Notes under the pieces: model-generated
Database searches by the model: none
The model's input: only the letters and a program-made list of their open reading frames with translations
What the model was told of the DNA's origin: nothing
Program-made: the position numbers and the translations under genes
In this document: in pieces, positions 6,456 to 15,711 of the stretch
Layout of the letters: each line of letters starts with the position of its first letter
How positions within the stretch are numbered: position 1 is the stretch's first letter
Assembly (NCBI GenBank): GCA_041397865.1
Contig: JAWKVT010000002.1
Location: 186,001 to 250,000 of the forward strand
DNA length: 64,000 nt
Direction: 5' to 3'
From: TMED27 sp041397865
GTDB lineage: Bacteria > Pseudomonadota > Alphaproteobacteria > Micavibrionales > Micavibrionaceae

Positions 6456-8024
6456 CTATAAAACAATCTTTGCAGGGACAAGCGGCATCGCCTGCACGGA
6501 GTTATCTTTCAGCACATTGGCCTTGTTTGCATTTGTAATATCGCTGGCGTCATCATACACGTAATAAAGCTCCTCAACACCCGATGGCGTACTGGCCAGC
6601 GTCAGTGTAACGGTCGTTGCATCTGTTCTCACTGCTGCGCTCACGGCAATTTCCACCCCGTCGTCAAAGAACCGGAAACCTACAATACCGCTGACGGGTG
6701 TAAAGTCGCTCCCGCCGTCATGGATCAGATTCACGGTTACGGACGTGCCCGCGCGGGAGGCCGATACGATTTGCGGTCCCGTCGTGGAGCCGGTAACGCT
6801 CTGCCCGTCAAGATCCGCCGCGCGCCGTATAACTCTCCCGGCCACGCTCGTATACCCTGCATCTGTCAAATGAACCTGGTCGTAAAGATCCGTGTCATGG
6901 GAATAACCCAGCATATGAATCCACGCATTCTCATTGGCCAGTTCCTGCTGTACCTCGCGAATGGCCTGAACGCCGCCGGTATTGAAGTACCCGCCGTTTC
7001 TGCGGCCAATCCCCTGAATGCCGATTGTCATGTTAGGGTTCACATCCACGCGCATACGGGTCAACACGGCCAGAAGGTCGGCCTTGTACTGCGCCCGCGT
7101 CGGCCCGCCCGCATCAACATGATGGCAGTCTTCCTCGCCTTGTGACCAGAAACACCAGCTTGGGATGATATCCTGCGTCTGAATCTCCGAAAGCCAAGTA
7201 TCATAAGCAGGTCCGGGCGTCTGGGTGCTTCTGTGCCACCAGTAATTCGTTCCGTTCGACAGGTTTGAAACCGCGCTGGAGCCTGTCGCTCCGTTCACGG
7301 CAAGGACTTCTTTTGAATATAAACTGCTGCCCAGAGCAACAAGTTCGTTAAACCCGGGCGAGCCGCCTGTTTCCGTACTGGAAAAATAATCATCCATAAG
7401 GGACTGGCCGCCCCCTGCAAGGCTCAGCAGGGCGCTATGACGCATTCTGCGGGAAAGTGCCGCAAAGCTCAGGAACTTATCGCCGATTTCATAAGCATCG
7501 TAAGTGCCGGTGAATGGTTCGTTTCCGCCGTTACGTCCGCCAATGCGAAGCTGCGTAAAGCCCGCCGCCGCAAATGTACCCGGCGTAAAACTGTTTTCTT
7601 TGTAAAGTCCGCCGGAGATTATGCGCACCTTGCCCTCAATGTTGGACCACGTAAACCCGTAGGTTTTTAAGGTATCCTGAATCGCCGGATTTCCGCCGAG
7701 TGGCCCGGATGACAAATTGCCGCTGTCGTCGCGGTAACGGTTGCTCGGACTGTCTCCGAGGCTCTCTTGAATGCGAATCCCCGCAGAAGGGCTTGAACTT
7801 CCGTCGCTCATGTCGATGAGATATTGATCAATCGTTGTCGAGGATAAATCCGCCGCCGTGGCCCGGATCCAGATAAAACCTTCTTCCTTGCTGTTCCACG
7901 GCTCGCTGCCGCTCAGCAATGTTAGCCCCGCAACAGGGTTTCCTTCATAAAGCGTATGAATAAAATTGTGGCCTTTGGATTTTAAATGCGCAGCGCCGGC
8001 CACGCTGCTAAGCAGTGAAAGCAT
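6456..8024 (-). CDS. large SGNH/SASA-type carbohydrate esterase with flanking beta domains
   Basis: 522 residues with a good AGGAG ribosome site. Residues of about 15-195 look like a LamG/concanavalin-type beta-sandwich (EGFIWIRATAADL, VRIISGGLY, YDAYEIGD). Residues of about 200-410 are a sialate O-acetylesterase-like SGNH domain: nucleophile Ser208 in GGGQSLMDD, WSQGEED at about 293-299, and the Asp/His pair in YDQVHLTDAG (Asp382, His385). The last 100 residues are Ig-like. Expected chemistry: removal of acetyl groups from sugars. No signal peptide is obvious. Such multi-domain SASA proteins occur in phage tails and polysaccharide loci, and the phage-type regulators next to it fit either. 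Confidence 0.75.
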   Translation of the reverse strand: MLSLLSSVAGAAHLKSKGHNFIHTLYEGNPVAGLTLLSGSEPWNSKEEGFIWIRATAADLSSTTIDQYLIDMSDGSSSPSAGIRIQESLGDSPSNRYRDDSGNLSSGPLGGNPAIQDTLKTYGFTWSNIEGKVRIISGGLYKENSFTPGTFAAAGFTQLRIGGRNGGNEPFTGTYDAYEIGDKFLSFAALSRRMRHSALLSLAGGGQSLMDDYFSSTETGGSPGFNELVALGSSLYSKEVLAVNGATGSSAVSNLSNGTNYWWHRSTQTPGPAYDTWLSEIQTQDIIPSWCFWSQGEEDCHHVDAGGPTRAQYKADLLAVLTRMRVDVNPNMTIGIQGIGRRNGGYFNTGGVQAIREVQQELANENAWIHMLGYSHDTDLYDQVHLTDAGYTSVAGRVIRRAADLDGQSVTGSTTGPQIVSASRAGTSVTVNLIHDGGSDFTPVSGIVGFRFFDDGVEIAVSAAVRTDATTVTLTLASTPSGVEELYYVYDDASDITNANKANVLKDNSVQAMPLVPAKIVL

Positions 8025-8139
8025 ATGAATCTCCTGATATCGTGTGGGATGGGGGCGATAGGGCTGCCGCGCAGGCTTCCGGCGGACGGCAGGCGCAATT
8101 CACCCTTTGCTATGAATAAATTCCTACAAAATTCATCTC

Positions 8140-8174
8140 TTGTCAAGCACTTTAAAGAAAAAATGTAAAGTGCT
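8140..8174. promoter_or_regulatory. promoter with 9-bp inverted repeat before the RND efflux operon
   Basis: AGCACTTTA (8146-8154) and TAAAGTGCT (8166-8174) form a perfect inverted repeat with an 11-base spacer. A possible -35 (TTGTCA, 8140-8145) abuts the left arm, and a weak -10-like TGTAAA lies within the right arm, so a bound dimer would block RNA polymerase. The site is 66 bases before the adaptor ATG. No regulator gene sits beside the operon, so the repressor would act from elsewhere. Confidence 0.45.
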
Positions 8175-8240
8175 AATAACTCTTGCAAAAATGAAGGGAG
8201 GGGCTATTTTACCTCTGTGCGTGGCAGTGGAGAGATCGCA

Positions 8241-9398
8241 ATGCTTAGACTAAACGGACTCAGGCTTTTCTCCGGAGTGATGTTGACCGCGATACTCGTC
8301 GGCGGTGGATTTCTGTGGATGTTGCCTCATGCCGATGCGCAAATGCCGCCCGGTGGGCCGCAAGGCCCGATGCCGGTAGTGGTAACGGTTGTGCAGCCAG
8401 AAGAAGTGCGCATCTGGAAAGATTTTCCCGGTCGGCTGGTCCCTGTGGAGTCCGCTGAAATCCGCCCGCAGGTTAGTGGCCGTATCACAGAGCTTCATTT
8501 CGAAGACGGCCAGCGCGTGGAAAAGGATGCGCTGTTATTCGTCATTGACCCGCGCCCCTATGAAGCCGCGCTGGCTCAGGCGCAAGCGGCCCTGAGCGCG
8601 GCGCAGAGCAGCTTCACCCGCGCACAGAAAGAATTCGAACGCGCCGAAGAGCTTATCAAAACAAACGCCGTTTCCCGTCGCATTTATGATGAACGCCGCG
8701 CCGCCAAGGATTTTGCCTGGGCGGAAATCAAGGGCGCAAAAGCCGCAATTCAGCAAGCCGAAATCAACCTTGATTACGCCCATGTTAAAGCGCCGATTTC
8801 CGGACGGGTCAGCCGCGCGGAAATCACCGTGGGGAATTTGGTGGAGGCGGGGCCGAATGCGCCGGTTGTGACCACCATTGTGGCCGATGAAAAAATTTAC
8901 GCCGATTTCGAAGTCGATGAACAAACCTATCTCTCATATGTTCGCGGGCAGGCTAAGGATAAAGAGGCCGAAAACAAAATCCCTGTACAAATTCTGCTGC
9001 GCGGCGGCGGAGAGCCGATTGAAGGCACAATTCATGCTTTTGACAACCGTATTAACCCGGCCTCCGGCACCATCCGCGCCCGCGCCGTTCTGGATAATGA
9101 AGACGGCGCATTGCTGCCCGGCATGTTTGCCAAGGTGCGTTTAGGCAGCGCTGATCGTCAAAAGCAAATTCTCGTCGATGAGAAAGCTCTCGGCACCGAC
9201 CAAAGCCGCAAATTCGTCTATGTTGTCGATGAAAACAACACCGCTGCCTACCGCCAGGTTGAAATCGGCGACCGCTCTGGCCAAAAGCGCGTCGTTTTGT
9301 CCGGGCTGGAGCCGGGTGACAAAGTGATTGCCGAAGGGTTGATCCGCATTCGCCCGGGCATGGAGGTGGAGCCGATGGAAAAGGCTGCCGGAGAATGA
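8241..9398 (+). CDS. RND efflux periplasmic adaptor (membrane fusion protein)
   Basis: 385 residues. The ATG behind GGAGAG is chosen over the upstream in-frame GTG. An N-terminal signal/anchor (LFSGVMLTAILVGGGFLWML) is followed by a lipoyl-type half (VSGRITELHFEDGQRVEKD), a coiled-coil hairpin rich in Ala/Gln/Glu (residues of about 105-165), the second lipoyl half (LDYAHVKAPISGRVSRAEI), then beta-barrel and membrane-proximal domains (GTIRARAVLDNEDGALLPGM). This is the AcrA/MexA pattern, but without a lipobox Cys. It bridges the inner-membrane pump and outer-membrane channel. The stop overlaps the pump start as ATGA, giving coupled translation. Confidence 0.93.
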   Translation: MLRLNGLRLFSGVMLTAILVGGGFLWMLPHADAQMPPGGPQGPMPVVVTVVQPEEVRIWKDFPGRLVPVESAEIRPQVSGRITELHFEDGQRVEKDALLFVIDPRPYEAALAQAQAALSAAQSSFTRAQKEFERAEELIKTNAVSRRIYDERRAAKDFAWAEIKGAKAAIQQAEINLDYAHVKAPISGRVSRAEITVGNLVEAGPNAPVVTTIVADEKIYADFEVDEQTYLSYVRGQAKDKEAENKIPVQILLRGGGEPIEGTIHAFDNRINPASGTIRARAVLDNEDGALLPGMFAKVRLGSADRQKQILVDEKALGTDQSRKFVYVVDENNTAAYRQVEIGDRSGQKRVVLSGLEPGDKVIAEGLIRIRPGMEVEPMEKAAGE

Positions 9399-12300
9399 AC
9401 CTTTCAGGCTATTTCATTGACCGTCCGATTTTCGCCAGTGTGCTTTCGATCATGGTGTTTATCTCCGGCGCGATTGCCATGCTCAACCTGCCCATCTCCG
9501 AATATCCGGAAGTCTCCCCGCCATCGGTCAATGTCAGCGCAAGCTTCCCCGGCGCCAATCCCACCACCATTGCCGAAACGGTTGCCACACCGCTGGAAGA
9601 GGCCATCAACGGCGTGGAAAATATGCTCTATATGAGTTCGCTGGCTTCCACCGATGGTGTGATGTCTTTAACCGTAACGTTCAAGATCGGCTCCGACGTT
9701 GATCTGGCCCAGCAACTCGTCCAGAACCGTGTGTCCCAAGCCATCCCGCGTTTGCCCGATGTTACGCGCCAGCTTGGCGTAACGGTCACAAAAAGCTCCC
9801 CGGATCTGACGATGGTTGTCCACTTGCGTTCTCCGGATAGCAGCTACGACGAGTTGTACCTGCGCAATTTCGCAACCATCAATGTCAAGGATCAGCTTGC
9901 CAAGGTGCAAGGCGTGGGCCGCGTTATGGTATTTGGCTCCGGCGATTACGCCATGCGCGTCTGGCTCAACCCCGAGGCGATTGCCGAATTGGACATGAGC
10001 GCGGGCGATGTCATCAATGCCATACGCGGGCAGAATGTACAGGTCTCCGCCGGGAAGATCGGCGGCGCACCCTATGATGAAGGTGCCCAAATTGAACTCC
10101 CCATCAATACGCAAGGTCGCCTGCAAACAACCGAAGAGTTTGAAAATATCATCATTAAAACCGATGAAAACGGCGTCCTTACCCGCCTTGGCGATGTTGC
10201 GCGGCTGGAGTTGGGCGCGCAAACCTATGCGCTACGCTCGCTGCTCAATAACAACCCGGCTGTGGCTATCCCTATTTTCGCCGCGCCAGGGGCCAACGCA
10301 CTGGATATTTCAAGCAATGTCCGTCAAACAATGGCCAAGCTGCAAAAAGATTTCCCCGAAGGCATAGAATACACAATCGTCTACGACCCCACCGTATTTG
10401 TGCGCTATTCGATTGAATCGGTCATCGAAACATTGTTTCAGGCCGTCGGCCTCGTTGTTCTGGTCGTCATCGTCTTCCTGCAAACCTGGCGTGCCTCCAT
10501 CATCCCGTTTCTCGCCGTACCCATTTCAATTGTCGGCACATTTTCACTCATGCTCATCCTCGGCTTTTCAATCAACGTACTCTCCCTCTTCGGCCTGATT
10601 CTCGCGATCGGGATCGTCGTGGATGACGCCATCGTCGTGGTGGAAAATGTCGAGCGCAATATCGCCGAAGGCAAAAAACCGCGCGCAGCCACGCTTCAGG
10701 CCATGAAAGAAGTCACCGGCCCGGTGATCGCCACCTCGCTCGTCCTCATCAGCGTTTTCGTCCCCATCGCTTTTATCAGCGGCCTGACCGGTCAGTTTTA
10801 CCGCCAGTTCGCCGTAACCATCGCCTTCGCCACCATCATCTCGACCTTCGTCGCTCTCACGCTCTCTCCGGCCATGTCGGCAAAGCTTTTGCAAACCGGA
10901 GATGATAAAAAAGACCTTCTGACAAAAGCATTGGACGCCCTGTTTGGCTGGTTTTTCAAAATCTTCAACAAAGGTTTTGAAATGGCCTCATGCCTTTACG
11001 GCAAGCTTGTGGGGATGTTTGTTCGCCGCCGTATCATCATGCTTATCATTTACGGTTTCTTTATTACAGCGACGGTATACAGCTTTAATCTGGTGCCCAA
11101 AGGCTTCATTCCGGTGCAGGACAAGCAATACCTCGTCGCCTTCGCCAAGCTGCCTCCCGGCGCAAATCTGGAACGTACAGAAGAAGTTCTGCGCAAAATG
11201 GGTGAGATAGCACTGACGCAAGAGGGGGTGCAAAACGCAGTACAATTCCCCGGCCTGTCAATCGCCGGGTTTTCCAGTTCCGCCAGCTCCGGCATTGTCT
11301 TTTTACCGCTCGATGACTTCTCCGAGCGCACAAGGCCCGATCTTTACGGCCCCGCCATCGCCGGGCAGCTTCAAGGTAAATTCATGGCGATTGATGAAGC
11401 CTTCATCGCGATTTTCCCCCCGCCCCCTGTGAGTGGCATGGGCACCGTCGGTGGTTTTGCCTTAAGTATTCAGGATAAAATGGATCTGGGGATCGAAGCG
11501 CTGGATAGCGCCGTACAGAACGTGACGGCAAAAGCCAACCAGCACCCCGCTTTGATGGGTGTTTTCAGCAACTATAACGTCAACTACCCCCAGCTCTACG
11601 CGAATATGGACCGTGAGCGTGCGCAGCAACTCGGCATTCCTGTGCAGGAAGTGTTCGATACGATGCAGGTTTATCTCGGTTCGCGCTATGTTAACGACTT
11701 CAACCTATTTGGCCGGACCTATCAGGTCATCGCTCAGGCCGATAAGCAGTATCGCGCCGATCCGTCTGATATTCTCCAGCTTAAAACCCGTAACATAAAA
11801 GGCGACATGGTCCCGCTCGGCGCAGTTATGAGTGTTGAAGAAACCTTCGGCCCCGAAGTCGCCCAGCGTTATAACGCCTTTCGCAGCGCCGACCTGAACG
11901 GAAATCCTGCTCCGGGTTATTCAACTGGGGAAGCGCAGGATGCCATTGTTGATATTTTGGAAGAAACTCTGCCTCCCGGTATGGGCTTTGAATGGACCGG
12001 CCTGACCTATCAACAAATATTGGCTGGAAACACCGCCGTACTGATTTTCCCGCTCTGCCTGCTGCTCGCCTATCTGGTTCTCGCCGCCCAGTATGAAAAC
12101 CTTTTCCTGCCGATAGCCGTCATCCTGATTGTTCCTATGAGCATGCTTTCCGCCATGGTCGGCGTGTATCTGTTCGGCGCATTTAAAATGGCGATGGGCG
12201 CACCGATGGGTATGGATAATAATATCTTTACCCAGATCAGCCTGTTTGTACTCGCAGGCCTCGCCTGTAAAAACGCGATCCTGATTGTCGAATTCGCCCG

Positions 12301-12604
12301 CGATTTGGAACGTCAAGGGCGCGGCATTGTTGATGCCTCTATAGAGGCCGCGCGTATGCGTCTGCGCCCCATTCTGATGACATCTTTTTCCTTTATCCTC
12401 GGGGTTCTCCCGCTGGTCCTCAGCACCGGGGCAGGCGCCGAAATGCGCCAGGCCATTGGCGTGGCTGTTTTTTCCGGCATGCTGGGCGTGACGTTTTTCG
12501 GCATCGTTTTCACCCCGCTTTTTTATGTGGTCATGCGCAAGCTTGAAAACCTCCTCACCGGTGGCGGAAAACACGGACAAGAAGCGGAGGCCCGGACATC
12601 ATGA
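9395..12604 (+). CDS. RND multidrug efflux permease, HAE1/AcrB type
   Basis: 1069 residues, the usual length for AcrB/MexB. Features: FIDRPIFASVLSIMVFISG as first transmembrane segment, porter domain repeats, TM4 with GIVVDDAIVVVENVER carrying the two adjacent Asp of the proton relay, and a Lys near AGLACKNAILIVEFA in TM10. The second half repeats the fold. It is a proton-driven inner-membrane trimer exporting amphiphilic drugs, dyes or solvents directly outward via the adaptor and channel encoded on either side. It overlaps both neighbours by four bases (ATGA), so the three proteins are made in step. Substrates cannot be read from sequence. Confidence 0.95.
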   Translation: MNLSGYFIDRPIFASVLSIMVFISGAIAMLNLPISEYPEVSPPSVNVSASFPGANPTTIAETVATPLEEAINGVENMLYMSSLASTDGVMSLTVTFKIGSDVDLAQQLVQNRVSQAIPRLPDVTRQLGVTVTKSSPDLTMVVHLRSPDSSYDELYLRNFATINVKDQLAKVQGVGRVMVFGSGDYAMRVWLNPEAIAELDMSAGDVINAIRGQNVQVSAGKIGGAPYDEGAQIELPINTQGRLQTTEEFENIIIKTDENGVLTRLGDVARLELGAQTYALRSLLNNNPAVAIPIFAAPGANALDISSNVRQTMAKLQKDFPEGIEYTIVYDPTVFVRYSIESVIETLFQAVGLVVLVVIVFLQTWRASIIPFLAVPISIVGTFSLMLILGFSINVLSLFGLILAIGIVVDDAIVVVENVERNIAEGKKPRAATLQAMKEVTGPVIATSLVLISVFVPIAFISGLTGQFYRQFAVTIAFATIISTFVALTLSPAMSAKLLQTGDDKKDLLTKALDALFGWFFKIFNKGFEMASCLYGKLVGMFVRRRIIMLIIYGFFITATVYSFNLVPKGFIPVQDKQYLVAFAKLPPGANLERTEEVLRKMGEIALTQEGVQNAVQFPGLSIAGFSSSASSGIVFLPLDDFSERTRPDLYGPAIAGQLQGKFMAIDEAFIAIFPPPPVSGMGTVGGFALSIQDKMDLGIEALDSAVQNVTAKANQHPALMGVFSNYNVNYPQLYANMDRERAQQLGIPVQEVFDTMQVYLGSRYVNDFNLFGRTYQVIAQADKQYRADPSDILQLKTRNIKGDMVPLGAVMSVEETFGPEVAQRYNAFRSADLNGNPAPGYSTGEAQDAIVDILEETLPPGMGFEWTGLTYQQILAGNTAVLIFPLCLLLAYLVLAAQYENLFLPIAVILIVPMSMLSAMVGVYLFGAFKMAMGAPMGMDNNIFTQISLFVLAGLACKNAILIVEFARDLERQGRGIVDASIEAARMRLRPILMTSFSFILGVLPLVLSTGAGAEMRQAIGVAVFSGMLGVTFFGIVFTPLFYVVMRKLENLLTGGGKHGQEAEARTS

Positions 12605-13965
12605 AACGCACGTTTATACTTCTCTCAACCGTTGCGCTGTCCGGATGTCTCGCCGGGCCGCTGGAGTTCCCCGATTTTAAAGGCCCGTCTTTCTGGACAA
12701 AAGCATCGGGCAACGAAACGCTTTACCGCGAAACAAACGCGCAAAACCTGCAAGGCTGGTGGCATGGTTTTAACGACCCGCTCATGAGCGCCCTGATCGA
12801 AAAAGCCCTGAGCGACAGCCCCGATCGCCGCATAGCTGAAGCCCGCGTACTCGAAGCCCGCGGCCTAAAACGCGCTGCTCGCGCACCGCTCTTCCCCGCG
12901 CTCGGCGCATCGGCTGGTGCGGGCCGCGAAGAAACCGCTCAGTCCAGCGCCGATGACTACTACGACGCGCGTTTTGACGCCTCCTATGAGCTTGATATCT
13001 TTGGCCGCAACCGCGCCCGCCTTTCTTCCGCCGATGCAACGCTGGAAAGCCTCGAAGCGCAATATCAGGATGAAACCCTCACCCTCATTGCCGAGGTCGC
13101 GCGCACCTACATAGAAGCCCGCGCCAATGAAGAGCAAGTGCGCATCGCGCAGAAAAACCTCGAAACGCAGGTGCAAACGCTCGAGCTTGTGCAAAATCTG
13201 CGCGACGCCGGAGAAAACCCCCAACTCGATGTCGAGCGCGCGGAAAATCAAGTCAACACCACCCGCGCCGCCATTCCCGAATTCCAGCGCTTAAGCGAAA
13301 ATGCATGGCTGCGCCTTGCTGTTTTGGTTGGCGTCTTGCCCGAAAAACTCTCCGGTGTGTCCGAAACGCCCGGCGCTATCCCCGGCGCGAATGTGACCCC
13401 CGTACTGATGAGCCCGGCAAAAGTCCTCGCCCTGCGCCCTGATATCCGCGCCGCTGCTGCCAATTTGCGCGCACAGGGCAAGCTGTCTGAATCGGCCATC
13501 GCCAATATCTTCCCGATATTTACCCTAAGCGGTTTTTACGGCATCGCCGAAAACAGCTTCACCAGTTCCACCGGCATCTGGAACGTTGCCATCGGCACCG
13601 CTGTTTCACTCCTCGATTTTGGCCGTTTGGAGGGTCAGGTTGACGCCGCACGCGCAAGAGAGCGGGAAGCCTACGAGCTTTACCGAAAAACAGTCCTCGA
13701 AGCCGTTGCCGAACTGGAAACCGCCCTGAACGATTACGCTCATGCCAACGAACGAACCGCCTCATTACACAAAGCCTATAAAAACGCGCAAAACGCCTTT
13801 ACCCTTTCGAAACAGCTTTTCGCCGAGGGGGAAATCTCTTTCCTCGACGTGCTAAGCGCCCAGCGTACCGTAAACGAGGCCGACAGTGCGCTCATCACCG
13901 CACAGGCCGCTAAAGCCTCTGCGTTGATTCGCCTCTATAAATCATTGGGCGTTGGCCCTGCCTAA
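12601..13965 (+). CDS. outer-membrane efflux channel lipoprotein, NodT/OprM family
   Basis: 454 residues. The signal peptide ends in a lipobox (VALSGC), so the protein is acylated at the Cys near residue 16. Two internally similar halves of amphipathic alpha-helix and beta-strand follow (WWHGFNDPLMSALIEKAL, FDASYELDIFGRNRARLSSA, IGTAVSLLDFGRLEGQVDAA), the hallmark of the TolC/OprM fold: a trimer with a 12-strand outer-membrane barrel and a periplasmic helical tunnel. It is the third gene of the efflux operon, with an ATGA overlap. Together the three genes form a self-sufficient tripartite pump. Confidence 0.94.
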   Translation: MKRTFILLSTVALSGCLAGPLEFPDFKGPSFWTKASGNETLYRETNAQNLQGWWHGFNDPLMSALIEKALSDSPDRRIAEARVLEARGLKRAARAPLFPALGASAGAGREETAQSSADDYYDARFDASYELDIFGRNRARLSSADATLESLEAQYQDETLTLIAEVARTYIEARANEEQVRIAQKNLETQVQTLELVQNLRDAGENPQLDVERAENQVNTTRAAIPEFQRLSENAWLRLAVLVGVLPEKLSGVSETPGAIPGANVTPVLMSPAKVLALRPDIRAAAANLRAQGKLSESAIANIFPIFTLSGFYGIAENSFTSSTGIWNVAIGTAVSLLDFGRLEGQVDAARAREREAYELYRKTVLEAVAELETALNDYAHANERTASLHKAYKNAQNAFTLSKQLFAEGEISFLDVLSAQRTVNEADSALITAQAAKASALIRLYKSLGVGPA

Positions 13966-13979
13966 AAAACCGGTCTTCG

Positions 13980-14951
13980 CTACAGTTTCAAGTCCAGGAA
14001 AATCCGGTAATTCGGATTATTCCCCGGCGGCAAGGCCTGCTGTTTAAGAAGCTGGGTCGGCTTCTTCAGGCTCAGGATAACGCGGCTCCCGCGTCCTTCC
14101 CCCATGCTTTCAACGCTGTAAGAGCGTATAAGTGGCGAGCTGTCATAGCGCCCCTCTCTCTCGGCATTCCATCCCGCTTCCGGCAACTCGATAACCAAAA
14201 GGTTCTCCTGATTGTCCAGATCAACGTTAAAGGCCGTCTCCCCGGAAGCGTCAAGCACAAGACGCAGTTTATCGCTATGCTGCCCCATGCGCATAGCGTT
14301 CACAACAAAAGGGCCCGCCGCCTGTGGTGTGGGCTGTGATAAAGGCGGCGGTTGCTCCTTCGGCCTCGGCACCGGAGGGTCCTGTGCAGGAGGTGGAGGG
14401 GCAGGGGGCTCAGCCTGATCCGCGCTTGACAACTGGGCTTCTTCGGGCTGTGGCGTCAGGGGTTCTGGCGGGGCTGTTGGTTCGTTACGCAGAAGGATGT
14501 CAAGCTGCCGAATCAAATCCTGAATATCGGATTCAACCGCAACCAGCCGGACAATAGCGGGTTTAAAGGACTCAAACTCTTGTCTGAGGCCCGTAACAGC
14601 GTTTTCAAGCCGCTCAAAACGCTTGTTGCTGTCGGTGATGTTCTCCGCAAATAAATCACCGACATTCACGCCTTTGGGCTGTAAGGCGGGAAGACCGTTG
14701 GGCATGGTCGTTGTTTGCGTCTCTCCGGGCTTGGGAGGACGCTCGCCATAGCTGGGCGGCAAGGCGACGGGAGGAGGGACTTCAAGGGCTGAAGACGTTG
14801 TGGGCTGGGCGTTTTCGTGAAGGGTGCTTTCGGCGGAAGGTGCGCTGTCCGCGGCTGTCTTACCCTTGGGTGCACCTGTCAAGGGACCGCAACTTGCAGT
14901 GAATCCCGCAAGCAACACGGATAGAGCGCAGAGTGCAAACCTTTTGTTCAT
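13980..14951 (-). CDS. Pro-rich lipoprotein with C-terminal AMIN-like domain
   Basis: 323 residues from MNKRFALC; the frame extends upstream, but this start gives a signal peptide with lipobox (FTASC). A disordered Ser/Thr/Pro section is followed by a short coiled coil (residues of about 105-155: SNKRFERLENAVTGLRQEFE), a Pro-rich linker (about 165-205), and a beta-domain of about 110 residues (LRLVLDASGETAFNVDLD, SRVILSLKKPT, YRIFLDLKL) resembling AMIN domains, which localise proteins to peptidoglycan or secretins. It is probably anchored to the outer membrane, reaching through the cell wall. It converges on the efflux channel gene; the pilus locus diverges from it, so a link to secretion is possible but unproven. 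Confidence 0.65.
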   Translation of the reverse strand: MNKRFALCALSVLLAGFTASCGPLTGAPKGKTAADSAPSAESTLHENAQPTTSSALEVPPPVALPPSYGERPPKPGETQTTTMPNGLPALQPKGVNVGDLFAENITDSNKRFERLENAVTGLRQEFESFKPAIVRLVAVESDIQDLIRQLDILLRNEPTAPPEPLTPQPEEAQLSSADQAEPPAPPPPAQDPPVPRPKEQPPPLSQPTPQAAGPFVVNAMRMGQHSDKLRLVLDASGETAFNVDLDNQENLLVIELPEAGWNAEREGRYDSSPLIRSYSVESMGEGRGSRVILSLKKPTQLLKQQALPPGNNPNYRIFLDLKL

Positions 14952-15214
14952 ATAACGAAGAACCAAGACGCTCCGAGAAAACGAAGCGAAAGCCCAAGAA
15001 GAATTGTAGACAGCCCAAAGAAAACGCAGACGTATCAAAACGATACAATATAAAGCGTAAGTGAGCCGGGACTCGGGGTCAAGGAAGTTTTCCCTTTTTA
15101 TGCACACGTTTATACACAAAACCCGCAGTTTTCCTCAAAAATGAAACCCGAATGCATCTTGAGAATCGCCTGGATTTTCGCTAAAGTGAGCCGCTCAACC
15201 GCAAAGGTACGATC

Positions 15215-15688
15215 ATGATTCGCTGTATTCGGTTATCAGTTATAGGGCTGGTTGCTTTGCTTTTTTCCCCTCCCGCCTTGGCCGGGGTAACAACCGTGCA
15301 GCAACTGAATTTTGGTGAATTCATCGTAAAAAACAATAATGCCGCCCACTCAATTACGGTCAATTTGAGCGGCCCTGCCTATGCTTATGATTCTGCCGGG
15401 TTTATCCTGATTAGCGATACGAATATCCAATATGGCATATACGACCTCGACGGCATGACGCCCAGCACCGCAATCGCAAGTGTAACTGTTACGCAGGTCA
15501 CGCCGCTGTCCGGGGCTGGCGGGCCGAATTTTCAAATGAATACGTTTCAGGAATCCCACCCCGCAACAACCGATGGTTCGGGCGTTGCCAGAATTAACGT
15601 CGGCGCCACCGCGCAAACAAGCGGAACCGGAACAGCCTATCTGGACCAGACCTACACCGGGACGTTGCAAATACAGATTAATTTTTAA
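15215..15688 (+). CDS. DUF4402 secreted protein, putative pilus subunit (first copy)
   Basis: 157 residues: signal peptide (VIGLVALLFSPPALA), then a beta-rich domain starting with the typical VQQLNFGEFIV and ending in TGTLQIQINF. DUF4402 proteins are short secreted Ig-like beta-sandwiches with an alternating C-terminal strand, often coded beside periplasmic chaperones. The final strand with alternating hydrophobics would suit donor-strand exchange, which is the basis for calling it a fibre subunit (inference). It lies 23 bases upstream of the chaperone, in the same direction. There are no Cys. Confidence 0.75.
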   Translation: MIRCIRLSVIGLVALLFSPPALAGVTTVQQLNFGEFIVKNNNAAHSITVNLSGPAYAYDSAGFILISDTNIQYGIYDLDGMTPSTAIASVTVTQVTPLSGAGGPNFQMNTFQESHPATTDGSGVARINVGATAQTSGTGTAYLDQTYTGTLQIQINF

Positions 15689-15711
15689 AATAAAAAAGGA
15701 GAAACCTTCTG

